This document shows positions 1 through 10,531 of a stretch of 30,189 nt of DNA, in pieces. The translations under genes and the position numbers were made by a program. The notes beneath the pieces are model-generated. The model saw only the letters and a list, made by a program, of their open reading frames with translations, made no database searches and had not been told where the DNA came from. This DNA comes from Boothiomyces macroporosus (lineage: Eukaryota > Chytridiomycota > Chytridiomycetes > Rhizophydiales > Terramycetaceae), in the NCBI GenBank assembly GCA_027604185.1, contig JADGKB010000144.1:1-30189 (forward strand). The letters run 5' to 3'. Position 1 is the first letter of the stretch; each line of letters begins with the position of its first letter.

Positions 1-20
1 CACTTTTGGATCACTGTTTA

Positions 21-2448
21 TTAAAAGGACGTTGGCTTTCCATCCCAAGTTTGGCCGTAGCAGTAATAGTCATTAACATTGTTCAAAGGAGCAAACAGAC
101 CCTTCTGACTTGTTCCTGGTTGAAAAACTATTGCCTGGAGAATTCCAACAAATGCTGATACCAATGGCCCTGCCGTATCTAAAGCAATCATGATGCAAAA
201 GACATACTTGTCCCAGAATTCTCTCTTGTACTTGTACAAATAGTATTGTACAAAGATTTGTACAAGAATTTGATTGATTACCCCGCTATTGAGTGACCCA
301 GTGTTTGGGAACATTGACGATACGATCACATAAACATTAATATAGTTCCACAATTTGGCTGGATATATTTTACCCATTAACCATGGAATAAATGGAAGTA
401 GAAATCCAACTATATAAGCCAAATTGATTGACCAGTATGGTGAACTTGGCCCAAATGATCTTGCTGGTCCTAATGCACCCCTAACATTAATTTCAATTAC
501 CATAGTCCTCCTGCAGATACAAAGGTAAGATAATAGTTGGCGTTGTAAGATGTGGTTAGATCAGTTAAATTAACGATATTATCCATTGCGTAAAACGATG
601 TGGCAGTGTTAACAATAGCACCATATAAAGTACCCAAGAATTGAGCAGCAACCATTGCCCTAGGATCGATATGCATATAATAACCCAATTTCAAATCAGC
701 TAAAAGCTGGACAGCTTGCAGCATTACATTGGTGCCAATGGATTTAAAAGTCATTACTTCCACAGTGTGTCCAGCAAAGATTAGCCCGCCAACAGTTTCA
801 CAAAGAATGTTCAAGGTTGGTTGCACCCCCGTAATTCCAGTGATTGATCCAATTGGAAAGATTCCAACAATTGAAAGCAATATCGATAGGATAGTTCCGT
901 ACCATGGAAGATTAAAAGTAGATATTTGGCAGAATATAATGCACAATACCGTGAGGATTCCAAAATATACTAGATATAAACCTTCTGAAATATCCTTGTA
1001 GTTTTTCATGATTTTATAGTGCGGGTCTTTTGAATCTAGATCAGTCTCGGTTTGATAATATGCCTCCTTGCACTGTCTGTAAATATCTTTTCCATACAAT
1101 AAATAAGTTTGAGAAAACATTGCTCCAAAAGAAAGGAATAGTGCGATATATCCAAAAGAAAAGGCAGGTGACATGTAGATCTTGCTTCCAGCCTGTTGAT
1201 AGACTGTCATGTTCAAGTTGCAATTGGCATCTAGCAAATTTGGATAGGAATATCCAATAGACATTGATAATTGGTACCCGTTGGCATCAAATAGTGAATT
1301 GGAAGCATAAGGTGGCAAAGGGTCAACAGCAATTGAAGAATTCTTCCAATCTTGGGGAGAAGTGATTTGATTGCCCCCATAACTTAGAGTAGATTGCAAC
1401 AAAGGAGCATGGAAAACATTCTTGTAGTAAAACAGTGGCGATAAAATCCATGTGCCCATGATTATTCCAAACATTGAGTTCCAGTTTACATACATTGGGG
1501 CATACTGCCCACCAATCAAAGTCCAGTCAAAAGAAAAAGAAAGAACACCAGGGCCTTGGTTGTAGTTTGCAGACCCCAAGAAGCGCACTGTTCTGTTCTT
1601 TGTAAGAAAACACAAGACTGACACTGAAGCTAAAGCAGGGGCAAACAATGCCGGGATCCATTGGTAGAAAAACATGAATCCGAAAGCTAGCCAGAACGCA
1701 GTATATCTAATATGAGTTTCGTTTACCTAGACATGCTGTTGTAGTACATTGAATCAGGAGATTCGATATTTGTTTGATGGAACGAGTTAAAGAAAGCAAT
1801 CTGCCCAAGCACGCTGGGCCACAACATAGCAGTAGGCTTTACAAAGAATCTTCTTCCTAACCCAGCAAGCCCGTACCCCAAGAATTGAACTAAAGCAACA
1901 AAAACCAAAGAGTTCAAGATATTCACGTTCTTGTCGTTGAAAAACAATTTTTGGGCAATGACATTGTCAATTCCATAGTAAGTTGCAGACGCAGCACTGA
2001 CAATTGTGTTGATTAAAACGTGCTCCTTTACACTAAACGGCCCAGGATTCAAGCTGGCCCCAAAAATAGAAACATCAGGCAACGAAGCTGCAAAAAATAC
2101 ACCAATTGGATAGGCCAAGATATTTGCGATGGTTGAAGGGATAGAGTATGGGTTGTTTCTGAATGATGCGACTGTGTTGATAGCAGTTAATGGAATGGCA
2201 AACAGAGTTGAAATAAAGATTGCCCGAATTGTAAACGCAGGAATATTCACATTATCATCTGTGCTGACCACGCCGGCAGTGAAATCCATTGCTAAATCTC
2301 CAAATTCTTTTTCAAAATCGTCCTCAGACAGTTCGGTAACGGTTTCAGGGTCTATATCTGTAATCTCCAATTTCGTTTCTTCTATTTCTTTCATTACCGA
2401 TTCCAACTGATTAAAGCACTTTATATACTCGCCGCTGAGCCTCACCAT
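21..2448 (-). CDS. OPT-family oligopeptide transporter, complete, 3 exons
   Basis: Proton-coupled plasma-membrane transporter of the OPT family, which in fungi imports small peptides or metal chelates. Exons are 2448-1727, 1706-501 and 480-21, separated by two 20-nt introns (1707-1726, 481-500); the joined frame gives 795 residues, normal for the family. Seen: an acidic N-terminal tail, a hydrophobic body, the NPGPFSVKEH motif at residues 134-143 and the MHIDPRAMVAAQF block near 585, which matches the family's conserved KIPPR-like region. The C-terminus ends in the YYCYGQTWDG region. Both introns fall inside conserved stretches, and removing them rebuilds MSRYTAFW and GGLWGALGP. The start is the first in-frame ATG after upstream stops; Met20 is a possible alternative. 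A broken paralogue lies just upstream. The substrate cannot be told from sequence. Confidence 0.93.
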
Positions 2449-2899
2449 GCGGTTCTGTGATTGCTTTTAATGTACACAAGAATTGGGTATTGTTTATGCA
2501 GTATTGACAACTGATAAAATATTCTTCCAATAGTTTTTAAAGATACTATAACATACGGGCAGCCTTAGAAGACTACCTTCAGTCGATCAACAAAGTTGTT
2601 CTTTTTGATTCTAAATTTGGCGCGTTGACCGCAACAGAGTAACTTACAGATCCAAAAGGATTTTAACTGGTAGCCCAAATCAATACAGCTACACACAAAT
2701 GACACTTTGAATCAATCTTTTGGCAGTAGCTACAAGTTTTAAATTGGTAAAGCATGAAAGTTAAGAGTATTTCAAGTGTGTGACCTACCTCTGTTGTGTT
2801 TGTGTTGCGGCTGATTTTCTTGCCAAAAACGGATCTAACTGAAGGAAATTACAATCAAATCGCCTATCTGGCTTGCAAACTTGGTCAACCAGATGAATG
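2449..2899. other. Intergenic region upstream of the OPT gene
   Basis: About 450 nt between the OPT start codon and the recognisable OPT relic. I see no coding frame with family features. It should hold the minus-strand OPT promoter. Short open frames here have no recognisable motif. Confidence 0.5.
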
Positions 2900-3437
2900 T
2901 TTAAAAGGAAGATGGACCCCATTCCAGGTTTGTAAAAGTCTTGTATTTGAGCAGAAAACAGTCCACTTGGAGTCGACTTTGAGTCAATAACCAGTACATT
3001 CAGCAAAGTACCAGTGGCAGTTACTAGCGGGGCAGCACTGTCAAAGGCAACCTGGATAGAGAATGCATACTTAGTACTGCACAAATACTTGAACTATAAA
3101 GATATTGATCAAACCCGAACCAAGAGCAGCAGACTATGAACAATAACGAAAATATTCACATAGTTCCAGATGGATAAAGCTTCTTCATGATCCAAGGGAC
3201 AAATGGAAGAAGGAATCCAATGATATAAGCCAGTTAGTGTGAAACTTGCCATAACCCTTCTGCAGAAACAAATGTTGGGTATTATACTTTGATAATGAGC
3301 TAGCCAAGTCAACAACGTGATCCATTGGTAGAAAGATAGGCCAGTGTTGATAATCGCTCCGTAAAGGGTTGCAAGAAATTGAGTAGCCACCATTGCAATT
3401 GGAGAAATGTGCATGCAGACCAAGTTTCATTTTTTTC
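2900..3437 (-). pseudogene. Decayed C-terminal fragment of an OPT transporter paralogue
   Basis: Minus-strand pieces repeat the end of the intact OPT gene in broken frames. MHISPIAMVATQFLATLYG parallels MHIDPRAMVAAQFLGTLYG, WNYVNIFVIV parallels WNYINVYVIV, and FDSAAPLVTATG parallels LDTAGPLVSAFVG. Frames change near 3240 and near 3095-3120. The segment matching the second intron and about 30 flanking coding bases is deleted near 3245. Nothing matches the 5' two thirds of the gene. The relic stops at the ATG of the PDK1-like gene on the other strand, so that gene's immediate upstream DNA is old transporter sequence. The 2900 boundary is approximate. Confidence 0.85.
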
Positions 3438-4796
3438 ATGTCGGCGTCAGAATCTGAAGAACTACGCAAACGAGTTCCGCAAGACTTTGTTTTTGGACGA
3501 TTGCTGGGTGAAGGGTCATATTCAACTGTATTATACTGCACGGAAAAGAATACTCCAAATGAATATGCGGTAAAGATACTAGAGAAACAACATATCATAC
3601 GCGAGAAAAAAGTAGGCAGGGTTAACCCAGGTGAAATACGTTACAATCGAAAAAGACGTTCTGCATCTGCTAAAACACCCATTCATCATCAAATTGTTTT
3701 ACACATTCCAGGATACAATGTCGCTGTACTTTGTTCTGGAATATTGCAAGAACGGAGATCTCTTGCAGATACTAAACAAATACGGCAGATTTTCAATGGA
3801 CAACATTACGGGATATATGCAAGAAATCATTTCTGCTGTTGAATATATGCACTCTAAAAACGTCGTTCATCGGGACTTGAAGCCAGAAAATATTCTGTTG
3901 GCTAGCGATTTCCATATTAAAATAACTGATTTCGGTACCGCAAAGATACTGGAGACTGCAGAGCTGAGGCGGAAGGGTGACTGAATGCTAATATAGGATC
4001 ATTTGTGGGGACTGCAGAGTATTGTTCACCAGAGTTGTTGAACAATAAAGAATGTAGCTTTTCATCCGATATATGGTCTCTAGGATGTATCTTGTATCAG
4101 CTATCAGTAGGAGTACCGCCGTTCAAAGGATCCAACGAGTACCAAACTTTTCAAAAGATAATCAACTCTGAATACGAAATACCACAAGAACTAGACGACA
4201 GAATCAAATCACTTGTAAAATCGATACTAGTAGCTGAAGCAGAAAGGATTGATATTCAGGCAATGAAAAACAACGCCATATTCTCAGGGTTGGATTGGGA
4301 ACCAAGCAGAATGCAATCAAGAGCAATTGTTTTTGAATATATCGAACCTCTTTGTAAACCAAAGATATTCATTGATCAATTCGAGCCTGATTTTCAAGCA
4401 GAAATTGATTCAATGGACGAACAGTTCCAGGATTTGAAATACATACAAGAAATCGATTCCGACTCGGATCAAGATGTGAGTTTCAACCCAGAAAAAAAAT
4501 ACAATTATCAAGTCATTCATTCCTCACTGGTTAAACAAGTAATTTCTTCTTCAACTAGAAAACCATGTTTTTTTCCAGAGTCAGAGGACTGATTCTTGCC
4601 AAAGACTTACTGGTTCTGGTTGATTTACAGACCAATGAATGTACAGAAATGAAGCTCGACTCGCTGGAAATCACTGGTGAAGACAACGGGTTCTCCTGCT
4701 TGTACAATGGGAAAAAGATTTCTTTTGAAGTAAACATTGTTAACATAGTGCGACCAGCATGAGGAGTGGCTTAAATTACTCAATAAAGCATCGTAA
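3438..4796 (+). CDS. PDK1-like AGC-kinase master kinase with C-terminal PH domain, 5 exons
   Basis: Ser/Thr kinase of the 3-phosphoinositide-dependent kinase 1 family (fungal Pkh type), which phosphorylates the activation loop of other AGC kinases. Exons 3438-3611, 3631-3976, 3997-4538, 4559-4729 and 4749-4796, with introns of 19, 20, 20 and 19 nt, give 426 residues. Seen: glycine loop GEGSYSTV (24-31), Lys46 in YAVK, catalytic HRDLKPEN with Asp140, DFGTAK with Asp158, and the PDK1-type activation loop GSFVGTAEYCSPELL, whose Ser175 matches the autophosphorylated serine of human PDK1. After about residue 355 comes a PH-like domain (RVRGLILAKDLLVLVD) closing with EEWLKLL. The last exon of 16 codons appears only when the 19-nt intron at 4730-4748 is removed. 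The start Met opens the frame beside the OPT relic. Family assignment is firm; targets are inferred. Confidence 0.93.
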
Positions 4797-5132
4797 TACT
4801 TGTTATCAAAGAAACAGGCAATGTGGGGATCAATGACTCGTACATTTGCCAAGTTGGGACCTAAAAATTTGCAGTGAGTCACCACCTTCCCAAGCAAAAA
4901 TAATTAAATGCAAAAGAAATGGCTTGATACGGATACCGAGATCTGCTGCTACTTTTGGAGATCTATTTATATTGTTGTTAGCAGTTAGCTGCCAGCAAAA
5001 AACCGATTCTGGTTATTTTCAGTGTTTCACTAGGAACGCTCTGATTGGCCAAATTTTCCACCTCGGATATCGGGCGTAGGAAATAAGAGGCGGGTGAAAC
5101 CTCCATCTTTCCACCATATTTTTTTAACTCAG
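4797..5132 (+). promoter_or_regulatory. Upstream region of the first array regulator
   Basis: 336 nt without a gene. It should hold the terminator of the PDK1-like gene and the promoter of the next gene. It has CGG-rich spots: CGGATACCG at 4930-4938 and CGGATATCGG at 5064-5073. These resemble half-site pairs for Zn2Cys6 proteins, but their spacing differs from the sites in front of the fifth and sixth array genes. Function is inference. Confidence 0.3.
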
Positions 5133-6591
5133 ATGAGACAGATAAAGACTTGCACCGAATGCCACAGAAAAAGTAACGATGAGCTGATTTAGAAATCAAA
5201 TGTGATAGAAAGCAGCCTTGCTTTAATTGCAGCAAAATGTCCATCAGCTGTTCGTATGACCATTCGAAAAGAGGAATATCGACTGCAATCATAGAGGAGC
5301 CCATACCAAAGCAAGATAGCTACCCTACACCAACGACAGACAAGAGCTCGCTATCTGAAAGAGACTACGACTTGGAGTACAGATTTATCCACGAGAGTAT
5401 GATGGACAGATATGCTTATTTTTCCTCCATAGGCAAAGAATTTCTTTCCAAATATCTTCAAAATGACTACGCTGGCCTTGTACTGAGAGCTGGGTATTAT
5501 ATCAACAAAAGGGATGAAAAGGCCCTGCTATGGATAGAAAGTAGCCTGAATGAATTCCCGAATCATTTGCAACCAAGCCTATCTAATTTATTGGCTAATC
5601 TGTTGCTGGCAATCATGCTTTGCAGTACGACATTGCTAACCTAGAATATGGTAAAAAATTCCAGGGCGTCGGTGTATTTGGTCATGTAGTCAGGAGTTCG
5701 AAAATCCTTGGAATCAATGATGAAAACAAACTCAAAAGCCTGGTAGAAGAAGATGAATTAGATGACGCGCGTAGTTTGTGGTGGCATATATATCAGATTG
5801 ATCAATATCTATGGTTCCACAACGCTGGCTTTTTACATGAGGAAGATCATCACGTATACTTGCCTGGCGTGCATGGTGACTTTGAAGACCAACTTGGAAT
5901 GGATATAATGTCCTCAAAAGACTGGTTCACGCCTCCATTCCCTAATGAAGGGATTAATACAAACAAGATTCTTCTAAACCGCATTTTTGGCCAAGCTGTT
6001 AGACTATACCGAATAGGAAATGACTTGCAAATGACTAGTTTACAGGGCTCTCTACAATTATGGTATATGAATCTTCCAGAAAAGTTTCATTTACATTTTC
6101 GGCTGATTTACGACTATAATCCAATGATTGAAAACCCGCAACAAACGTGGAAGATTCTGGATACTCTAATTGAATTCCATTTCACCAAAATACTGGTAAC
6201 CGAGCCTTTGTTTTACCGCAACTTCCAGACCATTCAATTATCCGAGTGTACTGGCTATGAACAAACAATGCTATATACCTGCAAGCAGATTAGCGACATT
6301 TTTCTGTTTTATTTGCAGCAAAACCCTTCCTTTGAATACACATCGTTGTTTTATCACATCTATTCAATACACATCATCACTCCCCTATTTCTTATATCCA
6401 AGATCCGAATGAATACCAACGTGGACGTTGATCAGTGTATTTCAATTGTGCATAAAGCGATTGAATTGCTATGCAAAAGACATGGAGATGAATTTGGCCT
6501 TTTGAATCGAATAGAAAACTGGTACCTTTTGGATGCACAGAGTATCCTCAAATCCTTTTTTGAATTTAGTGAACAAATGTCTCATATTTAA
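5133..6591 (+). CDS. Zn2Cys6 transcription factor with fungal-specific MHR domain, array copy 1
   Basis: Putative DNA-binding regulator. Exons 5133-5172, 5193-5624 and 5645-6591 with two 20-nt introns give 472 residues. The zinc cluster is complete across the first intron: cysteines 7, 10, 17, 23, 26 and 33 in spacing CX2CX6CX5CX2CX6C, with the basic stretch HRKKIKCDRK. The rest is the middle homology region shared by all six copies, including SLWWHIYQIDQYLW, the VYLPG box, LGMDIMSSKDWFTPP, LLNRIFGQAVR and LQLWYMNLP. The first intron sits one nucleotide later (phase 1) than in copies 2, 4, 5 and 6 (phase 0). The second intron follows the LAIMLC block and is shared in position and phase with copies 3-6. 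Target genes are unknown. Confidence 0.88.
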
Positions 6592-6709
6592 CGAATAAAT
6601 AGTTTTAACGATATTAAACCTGTTGGATCTAGAATTGCCGACCATCGAACCTGTTTTTTGGAAATTTTAGGCAGGGAAATCTTCATTTTTGTTCCCACAG
6701 CGAAAACGA

Positions 6710-8279
6710 ATGCCCAAAACGAAAAATACATGCGAGCCTTGTGCAACAAAGGTAACATTGGTTAATTTAGAAACGGAAATGCGATCGGAAGCGACCGTGC
6801 AGCAGGTGCGTTACTTCACGTATTGTTTGCACGTATTTTGGAGATACCCCAACTGTAAACTCATCACCAAATTCAAAACTGTCACTCCTGACACAAAATA
6901 TCTTGTCCGCAATGCGATTACCTAATCAAGATGATTCTTCAAATGCTACACATATTGGGGAATCAAGTATGGTTCAAGAAGACCATAAGGAATTTGATCT
7001 AGAGTATGAAGCAATTCAGAATAGAATTCTTGGTTTGTTACACATATACACCAGAGTTTCAAAATCATTTTTAGAGAGATCTTGCAATTCATTGCTGATG
7101 AGATATGTAGTGAGAGCAGTTTATTACACAATGCAAAATGATGAGCCAAACAGGATAATCTGGATTGATAAATGCCTGTACGAATTCAGAATGCAGCTAC
7201 CTAATCCGACACTGCCAAATCTGATGGCGTCAGTAGTCTTATCATTGTGTTATTTCTGGATTGGCCTTTACAAAGTAGGTCTGCCGTATTTCAGCTATGT
7301 GGTTCGGTTAGCAAAAGAGGTGGGAATAAACAGAGAATCAGGGATTGCGCTGCTTACTTCAGATCCACAAGAAAGGGAAGACTGTAGGAATATCTGGTGG
7401 TTGTTGTACAGAATAGATCAGTTTCTTTGGTCATTCAACAAAGGGAATATCAGTAATGAAGATAATGGGATATATCTGCCTGGGACTAGTATATATCAAA
7501 ATTCCCAAGATGATTTAAGATCACTTGGCATGGAGATGATGCACTCTAGTTCTACCTTTGTGCCCCACATACCTGCACAGTCAGTAGCTGTTCATAAAGT
7601 ACTGTTGTATAGACTGTTCGGGCAAGCAGTACATTATAGCGACAAAAGCCGAGAAGATCAATCGATCGATACCCTGTTCATGCTGTACAATCTAAAAGAT
7701 TCGCTTTACCTGTGGTATTCCAATTTACCAGAGCCATTTACTATGCAGTACAAGCTTTTGGGAAAGGATGATCCGGTAGATGATCTAGTAACTTGGCAGA
7801 TCTTGGATAGCTATTTGCAGTACCATTTTGCCATGATTAGAATCAAGAGCGCAATCATTTTTCCGAATATACTAGAAGACTACAATGCTGCTACTCAAGA
7901 GTCCATATTTCCCAGTTTGCTGTTGGACTGTAAAGAAATAGCAAGGATAATGTCGTTCTATATTCTCAAGAATCCTGCCCTAGACAAGGCAACGATATAT
8001 TTTATCAACTATGTATATTATGCGACAGTGCCACTAATCCTATCTCGCTCTGCTGGATCGTTGGAGCTGCTTGAAATTCTATTGGACCATATCAAGGTTT
8101 TGATGCGGAAGTTTAGAGTAGGAAACCCTATTTGCAAACTCATTAACGGTTACTTGTCCTTGAACGACCCAGCGCTAATTCTTGAACGACACGCTGCGTA
8201 TATGTTTATAGATTACCTGTACGATAATTCTGATCAGAACGATCAGCATATGATGGAGTATTTGGATGATACTGTATAG
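6710..8279 (+). CDS. Zn2Cys6 transcription factor with MHR domain, array copy 2 (second intron lost)
   Basis: Exons 6710-6751 and 6771-8279 with one 19-nt intron (6752-6770) give 516 residues. Zinc-cluster cysteines are at 8, 11, 18, 24, 27 and 34 within a KKRKCDRKRPCSRC core. The MHR part carries EDCRNIWWLLYRIDQFLW, EDNGIYLPG, LGMEMMHSSSTF, LLYRLFGQAVH, LKDSLYLWYSNLPEPF and a C-terminal RKFRVGNP block. Where copies 1 and 3-6 have a phase-1 intron after the LCY motif, this copy reads straight through (LCYFWIGLYKVG) with the same exon length, so the intron appears to have been removed exactly. The ATG follows upstream stops and matches the M-P-K start of the other copies. It lies 118 nt after copy 1. 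Confidence 0.9.
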
Positions 8280-8409
8280 CAATGAAATTATGAATCTTAT
8301 CCGCCGATCAGATTTTATTTTACCCACATAGCTATTAATAAAGTGTATTTATGACAGGATCTATTGTTTAGTGTCGCATCTGGTATTGGCGGTTAATTTT
8401 TTCCAAAAA

Positions 8410-9838
8410 ATGCCCAAAGTCCCAACAGCTGGTTATTCTAAAAGGAGTAAACTACCGACACACAATAGGAACAATCCATATACCGAAATCGAAAAGATAG
8501 AGACAAGTGAAACTGAATATGAAGACCGATCCACTTCCGACAGTTCAAGCGACTGCAGTTCAAACTATTACCAATTAGTACAAGTTGGACGGATTGAGCT
8601 GGACCTAGAAGTTCGGACTATGCAGGATACTACAATTAGTGTAATCCACACTTTGACTGGGATTTCTGTGTATTTTTTGGAAATGGCTTGCAATGCTGTG
8701 CTCATGCAATACGCAGTTCGAGCAATGTACTACAGCCTAAAGAACGATCCAGTTAACCGCCGGATATGGGTTGAAAGGTGTACAAGCGAATTTAATATCC
8801 AAATGCAAAACCCTACAGTGCCGAATCTGTTTGGAGCGGTGATATGCTCGCTTTGTTTAATCAGTAATATTCATTAATGTAGAATGCGGCGATTTTAACT
8901 CTGGAATTCCCTACTTTTCATTCGCACTTACTATGGCTAAGCAGTTGGGGATAAACAAGGAAACGGGATTAAAGAACCTCACATCCAATAGACAAGAACG
9001 AGAAGATTGCCGGAACCTATGGTGGTTTATACATAGATATGATCAATTATTAAAGACAATTAATAGGGGATTCATTAGCGACGAGGATAATGGAGTTTAT
9101 CTGCCAGGCACAGTAACAACCAAATATGAAACGACTGATATTCGATCATTAGGTTTAGAAATAATGTCTTCCAAGAAACTATTTACGCCAACCGTTCCAA
9201 GTCAGAGCGTCTATGTAAATAGGATTTTGTTGGCAAGATTGTTGGGCCAAGCAACCAAACTGAATGATGAATTTAAAAAAACCCAATCAGTAGATATCCT
9301 ATTCTCCATTCTCAGCTTGAAAGATTCGCTCTTCCTGTGGTACAGGAATTTACCTAGTATCTTCCATAAACTTCCCATTGCCGAGGATTACGACCCCTCT
9401 ATAAAATGGTCAGTTATTGATACACTCCTGCAGTACCGTTTTGCAATGATTAAAGTTTTGTCGCCTGCAATTTATGTCGGCTTGGAGGAAGATTATGAAC
9501 TGGCGATTGTAGATCCAGCTTTTACCCAACTTCATTCAGAGTGTGAATATGTAGCTGAATTGTTTCAAATGTACCTAAATTGTAATCCAAATTTCAAATA
9601 CACGTTCATGTTTGCAATGAACTATGCCTTCCATGCGCTGATTCCACCAATATTACTGTCCAAAAGAACAAACGCAAATGGAGTTGTCAATACACTGATG
9701 GATGCGCTAGTTGCATTAATTGATACCTTTCAATTGGGAAAGCCTTTGCTAGCTTTAGCACACAAGTTTGTCGAGATGAGCAACCCAAAGGAAATCTTAG
9801 AAGAGTATCGCATATTTTCGTTCCAACAGTATCTGTGA
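8410..9838 (+). CDS. MHR-domain regulator-like protein lacking the zinc cluster, array copy 3
   Basis: Exons 8410-8863 and 8883-9838 with one 19-nt intron give 469 residues. It keeps the M-P-K-x-P start of its neighbours, but the next 60 residues are polar and serine-rich (EDRSTSDSSSDCSS) and hold no CX2CX6C pattern; the zinc-cluster intron is absent too. The MHR part is intact: EDCRNLWWFIHRYDQLL, EDNGVYLPG, DIRSLGLEIMSSKKLFTP, LLARLLGQATK, LKDSLFLWYRNLP. The family needs the cluster to contact DNA, so this copy probably does not bind DNA alone; a role as dimer partner or competitor is inference. No cysteine cluster is visible in the 130 nt upstream. Confidence 0.87.
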
Positions 9839-10531
9839 ATAAACCAGTGTAAAAGCTTTTGAATATAACGTTTCCTACCAGCTCTTTTGCAACCTGTACT
9901 GTGTGATTGCATACCTTTCTTTCAGATTGGTATTCCGCAATGCCAATCCTTCAGTGCACTAAAAATCGACCCGTTGTTATAGAATCCAACGCAATGTTAA
10001 TCTCTGAATTTCCCCTCAAGTTATTGTTTAAAAGCATTTTGGAGATGAAGGTGTGACATATCAATCAAACTGACTATTAGCCAAAAGACTATGGCTGACT
10101 TGCTTTGAGATTCAAAAGGATTTAATTGGATAATTGTTCAATTTGGCCAATTCAGTATATTTGATTTTCCTTTGACTATGGTTAGATCTGCTTATACGGA
10201 AATGAATGAAAATCGCGTATAGTCGAATGATTTTCGGATCCTCTACTTTTTTGGGACCATAACACATATTCCAAATGAAAGGTGTGTTTGTTTAAAAGAG
10301 AGATCATTTGATGACTTAATTTGGGAGTGCATCCCAATTTGGAGTTCATTGATATAATTCTAATATTAGACTGATTCAAGAACTTAAGAATATCAGGGAA
10401 TATAGAATCTTCATGTAGGTAATTACCTTGGATTTAGTAATCGTGTTTGATACCCAATTTCACTACCGCACTGCTCCAGCAATGATCATGCCTAGTAACA
10501 CAAGGCGGAAAGCGGGTTTTTTTCCTTCCTA
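9839..10531. other. Longest gene-free spacer inside the regulator array
   Basis: 693 nt between copies 3 and 4, against about 120-320 nt elsewhere in the array. I find no coding frame resembling the paralogues and no RNA gene. It has two CGGAAA half-site-like words (10199, 10506) just ahead of copy 4 and a small inverted repeat TTGGGA/TCCCAA at 10321-10337. It could be the remnant of a deleted array member, but no residual coding similarity is visible by eye. Confidence 0.45.

Noticed and set aside
729..1260. Plus-strand open frames inside the OPT gene
   Set aside because: Antisense shadows of a conserved transporter exon with no independent motif.
4873..4883. TGAGTCA (AP-1/Gcn4-like) word upstream of array copy 1
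   Set aside because: A single 7-base word with no second site is expected by chance in a window of this size.
10321..10337. TTGGGA/TCCCAA hairpin in the array spacer
   Set aside because: Only 6 bp, no flanking T run or conserved context; expected by chance in AT-rich spacer DNA.
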